Source of the DNA: Tannerella sp.
GTDB taxonomy: Bacteria; Bacteroidota; Bacteroidia; Bacteroidales; Tannerellaceae
Direction of reading: 5' to 3'
Assembly: GCA_031271245.1 (NCBI GenBank)
Contig: JAISWC010000125.1
Span: 1-24,334, forward strand
Length of the DNA stretch: 24,334 bases
Shown piece after piece: positions 7,009-14,244 of the stretch (positions are counted from its first letter, which is position 1; each line of letters begins with the position of its first letter). The notes under the pieces are model-generated. The model did not search any database and was not told the origin of the DNA. It saw only the letters and a list, made by a program, of their open reading frames with translations. The position numbers and the translations under genes are program-made.

Positions 7009-8367
7009 ATGAAAAGACGTGAATTTCTGACAAGTTCGGCGCTGGCAGGCGCGGGACTCCCTTTGGGAATGGCCTCGGTATCGCTGGCCTCATGCACTGC
7101 GGGAGAACAGGCTACATCCGCTCCTTCAAAGACGTACACTCCGGAAGAGTTGGGCATGTATTCTTTTGTAGACATCGCCCCGGACGGAAAACCCCTGAAA
7201 GCGGCGCTGGTGGGCTGCGGCGACCGCGGCACGGGTGCCGCAACACAGTTTCTGAAAGCCGGCCCGAACGTATCCATCATCGCCATGGCGGATATTTTCC
7301 CCGACCGGATGGATGCCAGCCGGAAAATACTGCTGGAGCAGTTCAACAATGAAGTGCCCGAAGCCAACCGCTTTTTCGGCTTCGATGCCTATCAGAAAGT
7401 CCTGGCCATGCCCGAAATCGACGTCGTGCTGCTCTGCACGCCCACGCACTTCCGGCCGGAACAGTTCAAGGCGGCGGTAGAGGCCGGAAAACATGTGTTT
7501 ATGGAAAAGCCCTGCGCCGTAGACCCGACGGGCATACGCACCGTCATTGCCGCTTCCAAGGCGGCCTCCGCCAAGGGCTTGACAGTCATCACAGGCAACC
7601 AGCGGCGCCATTCGCGGGCCTACTGGGAGGCTTACGTGCAGGTACGGAACGGCGCCATCGGCGAGATTGTTTCCGGCGCGGCGCACTGGGATCAGGGCGC
7701 ATGGTGGAACAAAAAGCAGCGTCCCGGGTGGAGCGATATGGAATACAATATCCGGAACTGGTTTAACATCAAATGGCTGAGTGGAGATCATATCCTGGAT
7801 CAGGCGATTCACAACATCGACATCGTGACCTGGTTCATGGGCATACGTCCGCTTCGCGCGGTCGGTTTCGGCGGACGGGCACAGCGGCTCACGGGCGATA
7901 TTTTTGACTTCTTCAGCGTGGACTATTACTACGACCAAAACCGGAGAATGCTGACTACCGCCCGTCAGATCGACGGCTGCGACGGTAATGTCTCCGAACA
8001 GGTGTACGGCACCAAAGGCATGTTTACCTCGAATGGAGACATCCGCCTGGAGGATTACAGCGGTAACATCATCTGGCAGTACGACAAAACGAAATCGAAA
8101 AACGGCAATTACGAACAGGAACATATCCATCTGGTAGAGTCGATCCGTCTGGGAAAGAAAATCAATCAGGCGGAAGACCTGGCCTATTCCACGCTGGTAG
8201 CGATCCTCGGACGCGAAGCCGCCTACTCCGGCAAAGCCATTACGTGGGACGAAATCATGTCGTCCGATTTGCGTTACGGGCCTGAGAAGTACGAACTGGG
8301 TTCTCTGCCCGACTATCACGAAGGCGTAGCGCCCAAACCGGGTCAGGCCCCGCAACCGGCAGGCTGA
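7009..8367 (+). CDS. Exported Gfo/Idh/MocA family oxidoreductase
   Basis: The 452-residue protein opens with MKRREFL, a Tat-type twin arginine motif, then a hydrophobic stretch and LASC (Cys29), so it may be a Tat-exported lipoprotein. After a linker, the Rossmann dinucleotide-binding motif VGCGDRGTG sits at about residues 68-76 and the family's EKP motif at 166-168, followed by the C-terminal alpha/beta domain with DHILDQAIHNID. Members are NAD(P)-dependent oxidoreductases acting on sugars and similar polyols; secreted members are frequent in Bacteroidota and include glycosidase-like enzymes (GH109-type), but the substrate here cannot be told. It has its own promoter and no obvious partner gene in the window. 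Confidence 0.9.
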   Translation: MKRREFLTSSALAGAGLPLGMASVSLASCTAGEQATSAPSKTYTPEELGMYSFVDIAPDGKPLKAALVGCGDRGTGAATQFLKAGPNVSIIAMADIFPDRMDASRKILLEQFNNEVPEANRFFGFDAYQKVLAMPEIDVVLLCTPTHFRPEQFKAAVEAGKHVFMEKPCAVDPTGIRTVIAASKAASAKGLTVITGNQRRHSRAYWEAYVQVRNGAIGEIVSGAAHWDQGAWWNKKQRPGWSDMEYNIRNWFNIKWLSGDHILDQAIHNIDIVTWFMGIRPLRAVGFGGRAQRLTGDIFDFFSVDYYYDQNRRMLTTARQIDGCDGNVSEQVYGTKGMFTSNGDIRLEDYSGNIIWQYDKTKSKNGNYEQEHIHLVESIRLGKKINQAEDLAYSTLVAILGREAAYSGKAITWDEIMSSDLRYGPEKYELGSLPDYHEGVAPKPGQAPQPAG

Positions 8368-8381
8368 GACCTCTCCCCCGA

Positions 8382-8403
8382 CCCCTCCCCACATGGGGAG
8401 GGG
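8382..8403. repeat. GC-rich perfect hairpin after the oxidoreductase gene
   Basis: CCCCTCCCC (8382-8390), loop ACAT, GGGGAGGGG (8395-8403) form a perfect 9-bp stem 15 nt after the stop codon. There is no T-run, so it may be an mRNA 3'-end stabiliser or a dispersed intergenic repeat rather than an intrinsic terminator. An ATG inside it (8393) is unlikely to be used for translation. Confidence 0.6.
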
Positions 8404-8434
8404 GGCGGAGCGTCGGTCACGTCTGCCGAAAGGA

Positions 8435-8608
8435 ATGAAGACAATTATATACTGTGCACAGCATGATTTTGTGCATGAGATTGATCGTTCAAGGATTCAA
8501 AGATTTAGAAAAATGAAATGTCGTATTTGTTTAGAGCATTGTTGTTTCAACCGCCCAGACGATGACCGGACGTATCCGGTGATTCAAATGGGAGATATAA
8601 AGATATGA
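8435..8608 (+). CDS. Small Cys/His-rich hypothetical protein
   Basis: A 57-codon frame whose stop overlaps the start of the next gene as ATGA (8605-8608), the usual sign of translational coupling. The product has CAQH near residues 7-10 and CRICLEHCC at 29-37, which could bind a metal, but I do not recognise a family. The start is uncertain: ATG 8435 gives 57 residues and ATG 8513 gives 31. The region encoding residues 18-27 resembles the TTCAAGGATTCAAAGATT type of AT-rich intergenic sequence seen elsewhere in the window, so the shorter form, or a remnant, is possible. Confidence 0.4.
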   Translation: MKTIIYCAQHDFVHEIDRSRIQRFRKMKCRICLEHCCFNRPDDDRTYPVIQMGDIKI

Positions 8609-8811
8609 GAACCGATACAATAATCCGGGAAGAAGGCATGCAGGCGCTTCTGACAAACCTGGGCATGGTTGAAGCCGAACGTTTCATCATGCTTGTACAA
8701 AGAGAGCCGTTCGATTACACCCAATGGCATGAAAACCTGTTTGAAGACATGACATTGAAAGAAATCTGCGATGCTGCTGACAAATACTGTAAGGAAAACG
8801 TTGGGAATTGA
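8605..8811 (+). CDS. Small conserved hypothetical protein with REPFDYT motif
   Basis: The 68-residue acidic protein starts MRTDTIIREEG and carries VEAERFIMLVQREPFDYT and a helical C-terminus. From memory, short proteins of this kind occur in many bacteria, often beside other tiny genes in toxin-antitoxin-like settings; no function is established to my knowledge. It overlaps the upstream small frame by 4 nt and ends 59 nt before uvrB. No promoter matching the local consensus was seen. It could be a stand-alone antitoxin-like protein; this is inference. Confidence 0.65.
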   Translation: MRTDTIIREEGMQALLTNLGMVEAERFIMLVQREPFDYTQWHENLFEDMTLKEICDAADKYCKENVGN

Positions 8812-8870
8812 GCGGGAAAACTGCAGATTACTCTACAGACGGTGTACGCGCACAGTAAAATAGTGTATCC

Positions 8871-10895
8871 ATGAATTTTCAGATCGTTTCGCCATTTCAA
8901 CCCACGGGTGACCAACCGGAAGCCATCCAGGCGCTGACGGAGGGTATCCTGAGCGGCGTGTCCTTCCAGACCCTGCTGGGCGTGACCGGCTCGGGGAAGA
9001 CGTTTACCGTTGCCAATGTGATTGAAAAGGTGCAGAAGCCGACGCTGATCCTGAGCCACAACAAAACGCTCGCCGCCCAGCTCTACAGCGAATTCAAGGG
9101 TTTTTTCCCGCAGAACGCGGTAGAATATTTTGTTTCCTACTACGATTACTATCAGCCGGAAGCCTACCTGCCGGTGACGGACACTTACATCGAGAAAGAC
9201 CTGTCCATCAACGCCGAGATTGACAAGTTGCGTTTGCGGACGACCGCTTCGCTGCTCTCCGGCCGGCGCGACGTGATTGTCGTTTCCTCCGTTTCCTGCC
9301 TCTACGGCATGGCCGACCCCCGCGCCTTTGCGGAGAAAGTGGTCTTTCTTAGAAAGGGACAGAAAATTCCCCGCGACAAGGTGCTCCGGCAGTTTGTCGA
9401 CGCACTCTACGTGAACAACAAGGTCGATTTCCGCACCGGCAGTTTCCGCGTCAGCGGCGACACGGTCGATATTTTCCCCTCCATCGAAAGCTACGATGGC
9501 ATCGCGTACCGCATCGAGTTCTGGGGCGATGAAATCGAACGGATTGCTTCGTTCAATCCCCTGAGCGGACAGGAATACGACGAGCAGTCGGAGTTGAACA
9601 TTTATCCGACCAATCTTTTTGTCACTTCACAGGAACGCATCCATACAGCCATTCGGGAAATCAGACTTGATTTGGGACAGCAGGTCGAACGTCTCCGGAG
9701 CACGGGCAAAAAACTGGAAGCCAAACGGCTGGAAGAACGGGTGATGTTCGACATGGAAATGATTCAGGAACTGGGGCACTGTTCGGGCATTGAGAATTAT
9801 TCCCGTTATTTTGACGGACGGAAGGCCAGCGAACGGCCGTTCTGCCTGCTGGACTATTTCCCGGAAGATTTTCTGCTGGTGATTGACGAAAGTCATGCTA
9901 CCTTGCCGCAAATCCGGGCGATGTACGGGGGCGACCATTCCCGCAAGGAGACGCTGATTGAATACGGATTCCGCCTGCTGGCCGCGAAGGACAATCGTCC
10001 GCTGACGTTCGACGAGTTCGAATCGCTGACACCGAAGACCATCTATGTGAGCGCCACGCCGGCCGAATATGAACTGATGAAATGCGAAGGCATTGTGGTC
10101 GACCAGGTGATTCGTCCGACGGGGCTGCTGGACCCGCCCATCGAAGTGCGGCCGAGTATGAACCAGATCGACGACCTGATGGAGGAAATCAGGCAGCGGA
10201 CGCTTGCGGACGAGCGCGTGCTGGTGACGACGCTGACCAAGCGCATGGCGGAGGAATTGACGGATTACCTGGAACGGATGGGACTCCGGAGTAACTACAT
10301 CCACAGTGATGTGGAAACGCTGGAGCGTGTCCGCATCATGGACGACCTGCGGAAAGGGCTGTTTGATGTCCTGATCGGGGTCAATTTGCTGCGCGAAGGG
10401 CTGGACTTGCCGGAAGTGTCGCTGGTGGCGATTCTGGACGCCGACAAGGAAGGATTTCTCCGGTCGCACCGTTCGCTGACGCAGACCGCCGGACGGGCTG
10501 CCCGCAACGTGAACGGAAAGGTAATCTTCTATGCCGACAAAATAACAGAGAGCATGCAGCTCACGATTGACGAGACGAACCGCCGCCGCGAAAAACAGCT
10601 GGCGTATAACGAAAAGCATGGTATCACGCCGACGCAGATCGTCAAGAACACCGTCTCGCTGCTGGGCGAAAAGGGAACGGCTACAGCCGCAGGCGAATAT
10701 GCGTACGTGGCGCCCGCGCCGACGCTGGTGGCCGATCCGGTGATACGGTACATGAACCGGGAGCAGCTGGAGAAAGCTATCGAGCAGACCAAACGGCAAA
10801 TGCAGGAGGCCGCAAAGAGGCTGGACTTTCTGGAAGCGGCGCAATACCGCGACGAAATGTTCAAGATGCAGGAACTGCTGGAAAAAAAGAAATAA
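8871..10895 (+). CDS. uvrB: Excinuclease ABC subunit B
   Basis: UvrB is the damage-verifying helicase-like subunit of UvrABC nucleotide excision repair. The 674-residue length is normal. Visible features are the N-terminal FQPTGDQPEAI motif, Walker A GVTGSGKT at residues 37-44, the beta-hairpin region YYDYYQPEAY at about 90-99, the DESH box (VIDESHATLPQI), the TYVSATP-like motif IYVSATPAEYE, helicase motif VI near LTQTAGRAARN, and a C-terminal UVR domain (about 632-667) that contacts UvrC. The next gene starts 3 nt after the stop, so the two are probably co-transcribed. No uvrA or uvrC is in the window. Confidence 0.98.
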   Translation: MNFQIVSPFQPTGDQPEAIQALTEGILSGVSFQTLLGVTGSGKTFTVANVIEKVQKPTLILSHNKTLAAQLYSEFKGFFPQNAVEYFVSYYDYYQPEAYLPVTDTYIEKDLSINAEIDKLRLRTTASLLSGRRDVIVVSSVSCLYGMADPRAFAEKVVFLRKGQKIPRDKVLRQFVDALYVNNKVDFRTGSFRVSGDTVDIFPSIESYDGIAYRIEFWGDEIERIASFNPLSGQEYDEQSELNIYPTNLFVTSQERIHTAIREIRLDLGQQVERLRSTGKKLEAKRLEERVMFDMEMIQELGHCSGIENYSRYFDGRKASERPFCLLDYFPEDFLLVIDESHATLPQIRAMYGGDHSRKETLIEYGFRLLAAKDNRPLTFDEFESLTPKTIYVSATPAEYELMKCEGIVVDQVIRPTGLLDPPIEVRPSMNQIDDLMEEIRQRTLADERVLVTTLTKRMAEELTDYLERMGLRSNYIHSDVETLERVRIMDDLRKGLFDVLIGVNLLREGLDLPEVSLVAILDADKEGFLRSHRSLTQTAGRAARNVNGKVIFYADKITESMQLTIDETNRRREKQLAYNEKHGITPTQIVKNTVSLLGEKGTATAAGEYAYVAPAPTLVADPVIRYMNREQLEKAIEQTKRQMQEAAKRLDFLEAAQYRDEMFKMQELLEKKK

Positions 10896-10898
10896 ACC

Positions 10899-11759
10899 AT
10901 GCGAAAAAGAAACGTTTTACTTTTTTTGCTGCTGCTGCTGTGCCGGGCGGGCGATAGCCGGGGACAGGCCCCGACATCCGTGCATTGCACGGAAGAAGAC
11001 CGTGTCATATTTGACCGTTATGTCCGGGCGATGAAGACGAAACAGACGCTTCCGCCGGGGGAGTTGATTACGGAAACGGCGCTGTTTTTTCTGGAGACGC
11101 CCTACGTGGCTTCCACGCTGGAGAAAGAACCGGAACGGCTGGTCGTCAATCTGCGCGAAATGGACTGCACCACGCTGGTAGAGACCTGCCTGGCGCTGGT
11201 ACATACGCTGAAATCCGGGCAACCGTCTTTTGAAACATACTGTCGCCATCTGCAACGGATACGCTATCGCGACGGCGCGATTCGCGATTACACTGACCGG
11301 CTGCACTATTTTTCCGACTGGATTTATGAAAACGAACGGAAAGGACTGGTTCGCGACATGACCCGGCAAATCGACGGCAAGCCCTGTCGCATAAGCGTTT
11401 CCTGGATGTCGGCGCATCCGGAGAGTTACCGCCAGTTGAAATCCCATCCCCGGTGGGTAGAGGTCATTCGCAGGAAGGAAGAGGAAATCTCCGCCCGCAA
11501 GGGATATGCCATGATTCCCGAAGCCTCCCTCGCCGCCTGCGACGGCGGGATGAAAAACGGGGACCTCGTATGTTTTGTGACACGCATCGAAGGACTGGAT
11601 ATTTCGCACCTCGGCATCATCTGCCGGAAAGGGGAAGTGTTGAACTTTATACATGCCTCGTCACAAGCCAGAAAAGTGATTGTTGAACCGCGTTCCCTGG
11701 CGCGGTACGTGGCAGATATCCGGACAAACGCCGGCGTAATGATTGTAAGGCCGGAATAG
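10899..11759 (+). CDS. Secreted DUF1460 (amidase-like, NlpC/P60-fold) protein
   Basis: The 286-residue protein has an N-terminal signal peptide (KRNVLLFLLLLLC, cleavage about residue 22). It matches the DUF1460 / N-acetylmuramoyl-L-alanine amidase-like family of Bacteroidota: MDCTTLVET with the probable catalytic Cys90, an invariant-looking VSWMSAHPESY region, ISHLGI with the probable catalytic His237, and NFIHASS near 249-255. Members have a papain-like fold and are thought to cut peptidoglycan peptides in the periplasm; specificity here is inferred only. The gene begins 3 nt after uvrB, which makes it an unusual partner for a repair gene, probably by operon position only. Confidence 0.87.
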   Translation: MRKRNVLLFLLLLLCRAGDSRGQAPTSVHCTEEDRVIFDRYVRAMKTKQTLPPGELITETALFFLETPYVASTLEKEPERLVVNLREMDCTTLVETCLALVHTLKSGQPSFETYCRHLQRIRYRDGAIRDYTDRLHYFSDWIYENERKGLVRDMTRQIDGKPCRISVSWMSAHPESYRQLKSHPRWVEVIRRKEEEISARKGYAMIPEASLAACDGGMKNGDLVCFVTRIEGLDISHLGIICRKGEVLNFIHASSQARKVIVEPRSLARYVADIRTNAGVMIVRPE

Positions 11760-11783
11760 CGGACAAAAAAAGCCAAACACTTT

Positions 11784-11815
11784 TTTGCACATTTGTTGAG
11801 AATATTCTACTTTTG
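11784..11815 (+). promoter_or_regulatory. Promoter of the Crp/Fnr regulator gene
   Basis: TTTG (11784-11787), a 20-nt spacer and TACTTTTG (11808-11815) are a perfect match to the Bacteroidota promoter. The predicted transcription start is about 20 nt before the GTG start codon. Confidence 0.75.
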
Positions 11816-11844
11816 CACTCAGGAATTATGTTTTATAACAGATT

Positions 11845-12579
11845 GTGGAAGAAGAGAAGAAAGAAGTCGATGTTTCGACCGGTATAGAAGAAAAGAAAGA
11901 AGTGGATCTTTCAGCCAGTTTATGGGAGGTTTGGAGAGTCCTGACAGAGCAGGAACGGGAAATCCTTCGGACCACGTCTGTCGTTCAGCAATTCAGGCGG
12001 AACGAGATGATTTATTTTGAAGGCGACGAACCGAAGGACATGATGTGTCTGCTCAAGGGGAAAGTACGCATCTTCAAGAAGGGCGTGGGCGGGCGGAGCC
12101 AGATCATCCGCATGATCAAGCCCATCCAGTATTTTGCCTACCGCGCGTATTTTGCCAAGGAAAAATACCTGACCGCCGCCTCTGCCTTCGAGGCCTCCAC
12201 CGTATGCATTATTCCGATGAAGGTAGTCGAATCGCTGATTCGCGCCAATTTCAATCTGGCCATGTTTTTCATCCGCCAGCTTTCGACCGACCTGGGCATT
12301 GCCGACGAACGCACCGTCAACCTGACACAGAAACATATCCGCGGCCGGCTGGCCGAAGCGCTCCTCTTTCTCCAGGAATGTTACGGCAGGGAAGAAGACG
12401 GCGCCACCCTCAGCATTTACCTCTCCCGCGAAGACCTGGCCAATCTGTCCAACATGACCACGTCCAACGCCATCCGTACGCTCTCCACGTTTGTTGCCGA
12501 ACGCATCATCGCACTGGACGGACGGAAGGTGAAAATCATCGACGAAGAACGCCTTCGCAGAATCAGTATGCAGGGATAA
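11845..12579 (+). CDS. Crp/Fnr family transcriptional regulator
   Basis: The 244-residue protein has an N-terminal cyclic-nucleotide-binding-like beta barrel (about residues 40-130), a long dimer helix (about 133-160), and a C-terminal winged helix with RGRLAEALLFL and a helix-turn-helix at about 193-216 (LSREDLANLSNMTTSNAIRT). No Fnr-type N-terminal cysteine cluster is seen, so it probably does not carry an iron-sulfur cluster; the ligand is unknown. The start is GTG 11845: an in-frame TAA lies at 11836-11838 and the next in-frame ATG is deep inside the domain. An out-of-frame ATG at 11828 encodes only a 19-residue peptide. The first 23 residues hold a duplicated EKKEVD motif. Confidence 0.88.
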   Translation: MEEEKKEVDVSTGIEEKKEVDLSASLWEVWRVLTEQEREILRTTSVVQQFRRNEMIYFEGDEPKDMMCLLKGKVRIFKKGVGGRSQIIRMIKPIQYFAYRAYFAKEKYLTAASAFEASTVCIIPMKVVESLIRANFNLAMFFIRQLSTDLGIADERTVNLTQKHIRGRLAEALLFLQECYGREEDGATLSIYLSREDLANLSNMTTSNAIRTLSTFVAERIIALDGRKVKIIDEERLRRISMQG

Positions 12580-12706
12580 TCAAATTTTTCCATCAGAAAA
12601 CATGTCTTTTTGCCGGTATAATCATTCAAAAATTCAAAAGTGAATTACTAACCTGCGTTCGGAATAAGCGATATGTTGCAAGAAAAGAGACTGTGAAATA
12701 TACCCT

Positions 12707-12889
12707 TTATCTCCGGATATTTTTCCATAGCGATTGAAAGACCTCCCGGTTTCGGCCGTCCACGTTTCCGGAAGTCAGGCAAAAGCGGAGCAGTTTGCCC
12801 CTGTCGTTACAGATCAGGTGCAGTTTGAAACCGTAAAACCGGCCTGTGGTGTTTTTGCCGACTTTTGCCGCCGGCTGGCCGGAAGTCAA
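12707..12889 (-). pseudogene. IS982-like transposase fragment
   Basis: The minus-strand frame encodes 60 residues with TTGRFYGFKLHLICNDRGKL and LTSGNVDGRNREVF. This matches, from memory, the central DDE region of IS982-family transposases (GWFYGFKLHL.CN..GE...F.LT.GNVDDR). A complete transposase is about 300 residues; both ends are missing and the frame stops soon after the motif. The Asp of the usual NVDDR is changed to Gly. This is a relic of an insertion sequence; no terminal inverted repeats or target duplication were recognised. An IS4- or IS5-type DDE relic is a less likely reading. Confidence 0.75.
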
Positions 12890-12932
12890 ATATGGTGAAC
12901 TTGTACCACCAAATTATACGTCATGCACGGCG

Positions 12933-12970
12933 AAACAAAAAGAGGCCTTCCCGTTTTTGACGGGAAGGCC
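12933..12970 (-). terminator. Strong intrinsic terminator, minus strand
   Basis: A perfect 11-bp stem (GGCCTTCCCGT 12944-12954 with ACGGGAAGGCC 12960-12970, 5-nt loop). Read on the minus strand, the stem is followed by TCTTTTTGTTTCG. On the plus strand the following bases are ATCTAA, so termination favours the minus direction. Confidence 0.8.
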
Positions 12971-13027
12971 ATCTAATCGGTCATTACGACCATCAAAGGT
13001 TCCTATGTTATGTATACGCTCAACCGT
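12933..13027 (-). ncRNA. Candidate small RNA of about 95 nt, minus strand
   Basis: A promoter-like site (13064-13032, minus strand) and a strong intrinsic terminator (12970-12933, minus strand) bracket about 95 nt. The 5' part holds a small hairpin GGTCGTAATGACC and a 6-codon frame that starts ATGGTCGTAATGACC and ends at a TAG just before the terminator stem. It could be a small RNA, or a leader that once attenuated the downstream transposase relic on the same strand. It is antisense to no gene. Confidence 0.5.
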
Positions 13028-13031
13028 TTTG

Positions 13032-13064
13032 CAAAAATGATGCCAAATCATTTTTTCGACCAAT
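13032..13064 (-). promoter_or_regulatory. Promoter of minus-strand small RNA candidate
   Basis: On the minus strand ATTG (13064-13061), a 21-nt spacer and CATTTTTG (13039-13032) resemble the Bacteroidota promoter with one mismatch in the -7 box. Confidence 0.45.
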
Positions 13065-13089
13065 TTCGCCCTTAATTTAACAATATACA

Positions 13090-13157
13090 TGACAAATAGT
13101 CACATAAATGGCATCAATACCCATATAGACGGCCATTATTTGTGACAAAATGTCACA
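13090..13157. promoter_or_regulatory. Operator-like palindromes upstream of the cytidylate-kinase-like gene
   Basis: TGTGACA-AAA-TGTCACA (13141-13157) is a perfect 17-bp palindrome directly upstream of the -33 element. A second, shorter one, TGAC-AAATA-GTCA (13090-13102), has the same TGAC half-site. Between them AATGGC (13107-13112) and GCCATT (13132-13137) also form an inverted repeat. TGTGA...TCACA is the classic half-site pair of Crp/Fnr-family regulators, here with a 7-bp rather than 6-bp centre. The protein that binds is not known; the Crp/Fnr gene about 560 bp upstream is a candidate by inference. Confidence 0.55.
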
Positions 13158-13189
13158 TTCGGGATTTTGTTTGATTTTTCATATCTTTG
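13158..13189 (+). promoter_or_regulatory. Promoter of the cytidylate-kinase-like gene
   Basis: TTCG (13158-13161), a 20-nt spacer and TATCTTTG (13182-13189) fit the Bacteroidota promoter. Transcription would start near 13196, so the coding start must be ATG 13218 rather than the upstream ATG 13167. Confidence 0.65.
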
Positions 13190-13217
13190 TAACCGAAAAT
13201 TTGAAATAACAATTTGT

Positions 13218-13850
13218 ATGAACCGAACAATGATATTGACTGTTGGCCGCCAATTCGGTAGTGGCGGACGCATCATCGGGAAGAAACTGGCTGATACATT
13301 TGGCATTGCGTATTATGACAAGGAACTTTTTCAACTGGCGTCCAGAGAAAGCGGACTTTGCCACGACGTATTCGAGAAGGCCGATGAAAAAGCGGCCGAC
13401 CGTTTGGCATACGTCTTTTCGCGCGGATTTTCCCTTATGGGGATGTATACGCCTCAGTTGGATATTCTTTCCAGCGAGGGGCTGTTCAAAATTCAAAGCG
13501 ATGCGATTCGCAAACTGGCTGAGACGGAATCGTGCGTCATCGTGGGCCGCTGTGCCGATTACATCCTGCGCGACCATCCGAACTGCATCAGTTTTTTCAT
13601 TCACAGCGCTTTGGAAAGCCGTATTCAACGGGTTGTCGAACGTCAGCGGGTGAGTGTGGAACAGGCGAAAGAATTAATTTTCAAAACCGATAAATCCCGT
13701 GCCGCATATTACGATTATTTTACAAACAGGACATGGGGCAAAGCCTCGTCATATCATCTGTCTATCAATGCCTCGGTACTGGGTATCGACGATACGGTGG
13801 CTTTTATGAAAGTTTTTGCGGAGAAAAGGATGCAAGCCGGAAACCGTTGA
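13218..13850 (+). CDS. Cytidylate-kinase-like family protein (AAA_26 type P-loop kinase)
   Basis: From ATG 13218 the product has 210 residues and starts MNRTMILTVGRQFGSGGR. The GRQFGSGGRIIGKKLA segment is the P-loop of the cytidylate-kinase-like family, and CVIVGRCADYIL followed by a helical lid region rich in Arg (RVVERQRVS) and KTDKSRAAYYDYFTNRTWG are also typical. The family is related to CMP kinase Cmk, but the substrate is not settled. The start was set by the promoter at 13182-13189; the longer frame from 13167 would begin upstream of the transcript. Its control region carries a palindrome that suggests regulation by a Crp/Fnr-type protein. It converges on the DUF4491 gene with a 30-nt gap. 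Confidence 0.88.
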   Translation: MNRTMILTVGRQFGSGGRIIGKKLADTFGIAYYDKELFQLASRESGLCHDVFEKADEKAADRLAYVFSRGFSLMGMYTPQLDILSSEGLFKIQSDAIRKLAETESCVIVGRCADYILRDHPNCISFFIHSALESRIQRVVERQRVSVEQAKELIFKTDKSRAAYYDYFTNRTWGKASSYHLSINASVLGIDDTVAFMKVFAEKRMQAGNR

Positions 13851-13880
13851 ACCGTTGAATCTTTGAATGTTTGATTTTTT

Positions 13881-14204
13881 TCAATCCCTGTTTTTTTCTG
13901 CTCGGGGCTTTTTTTCCCGTTTGGGGAACCAGCCTTTTTCCACCCGTTTCCGCTGGCTAAACAGTTCGCCAATGCCCCATAACGCGGAAAAAGCAAAAAC
14001 GCCGCACAGCGACGAAAGGATCACATTCCGTACGGTCAACGCCAGCATAACGCCCCCTATACTGAAAAGTAAAAATACCCACCAGCACTTTACGCCAAAA
14101 TAATATTCACCTTTAATCACCAGGGGATGAAAAATGCCGATGATGAAAAAAGTACATAATCCAATGACCAAACCGGTCAAATGATAAGATTCAATATATT
14201 CCAT
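13881..14204 (-). CDS. DUF4491 family membrane protein
   Basis: The 107-residue protein has three hydrophobic segments (about residues 9-31, 41-60 and 61-80) and the sequence pattern of DUF4491, a small inner-membrane family common in Bacteroidota: YHLTGLVIG near the start, FHPLVIKGEYYFG, CWWVFLL and the conserved end GIGELFSQRKRVEKGWFP. The function is unknown. It begins 40 nt after the ligase-like gene on the same strand and may be co-transcribed with it. The lysine- and arginine-rich tail after WFP is longer than I would expect. Confidence 0.88.
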   Translation of the reverse strand: MEYIESYHLTGLVIGLCTFFIIGIFHPLVIKGEYYFGVKCWWVFLLFSIGGVMLALTVRNVILSSLCGVFAFSALWGIGELFSQRKRVEKGWFPKREKKPRAEKNRD

Positions 14205-14244
14205 TCCGTTTTTTTACCTCAAAGACGTAAAACCCTGTCGCGCT

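Noticed and set aside
7126..8394. Open frame of 422 codons antisense to the Gfo/Idh/MocA gene
   Set aside because: It mirrors a clear oxidoreductase gene with intact motifs and has no family resemblance or promoter of its own.
9627..10844. Open frame of 405 codons antisense to uvrB
   Set aside because: It lies entirely inside uvrB, whose motifs are complete. Its composition (many His, Arg, Gln, Phe) is that of a shadow frame in GC-rich coding DNA.
11828..11887. ATG at 11828 as start of the Crp/Fnr gene
   Set aside because: It is in another frame and ends after 19 codons at a TAG near 11887; the regulator frame has an in-frame TAA just upstream of GTG 11845.
13167..13217. Upstream ATG 13167 as start of the cytidylate-kinase-like gene
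   Set aside because: It precedes the TATCTTTG promoter element and adds residues unlike the family N-terminus; ATG 13218 gives MNRTMILTVGRQFGSGG.
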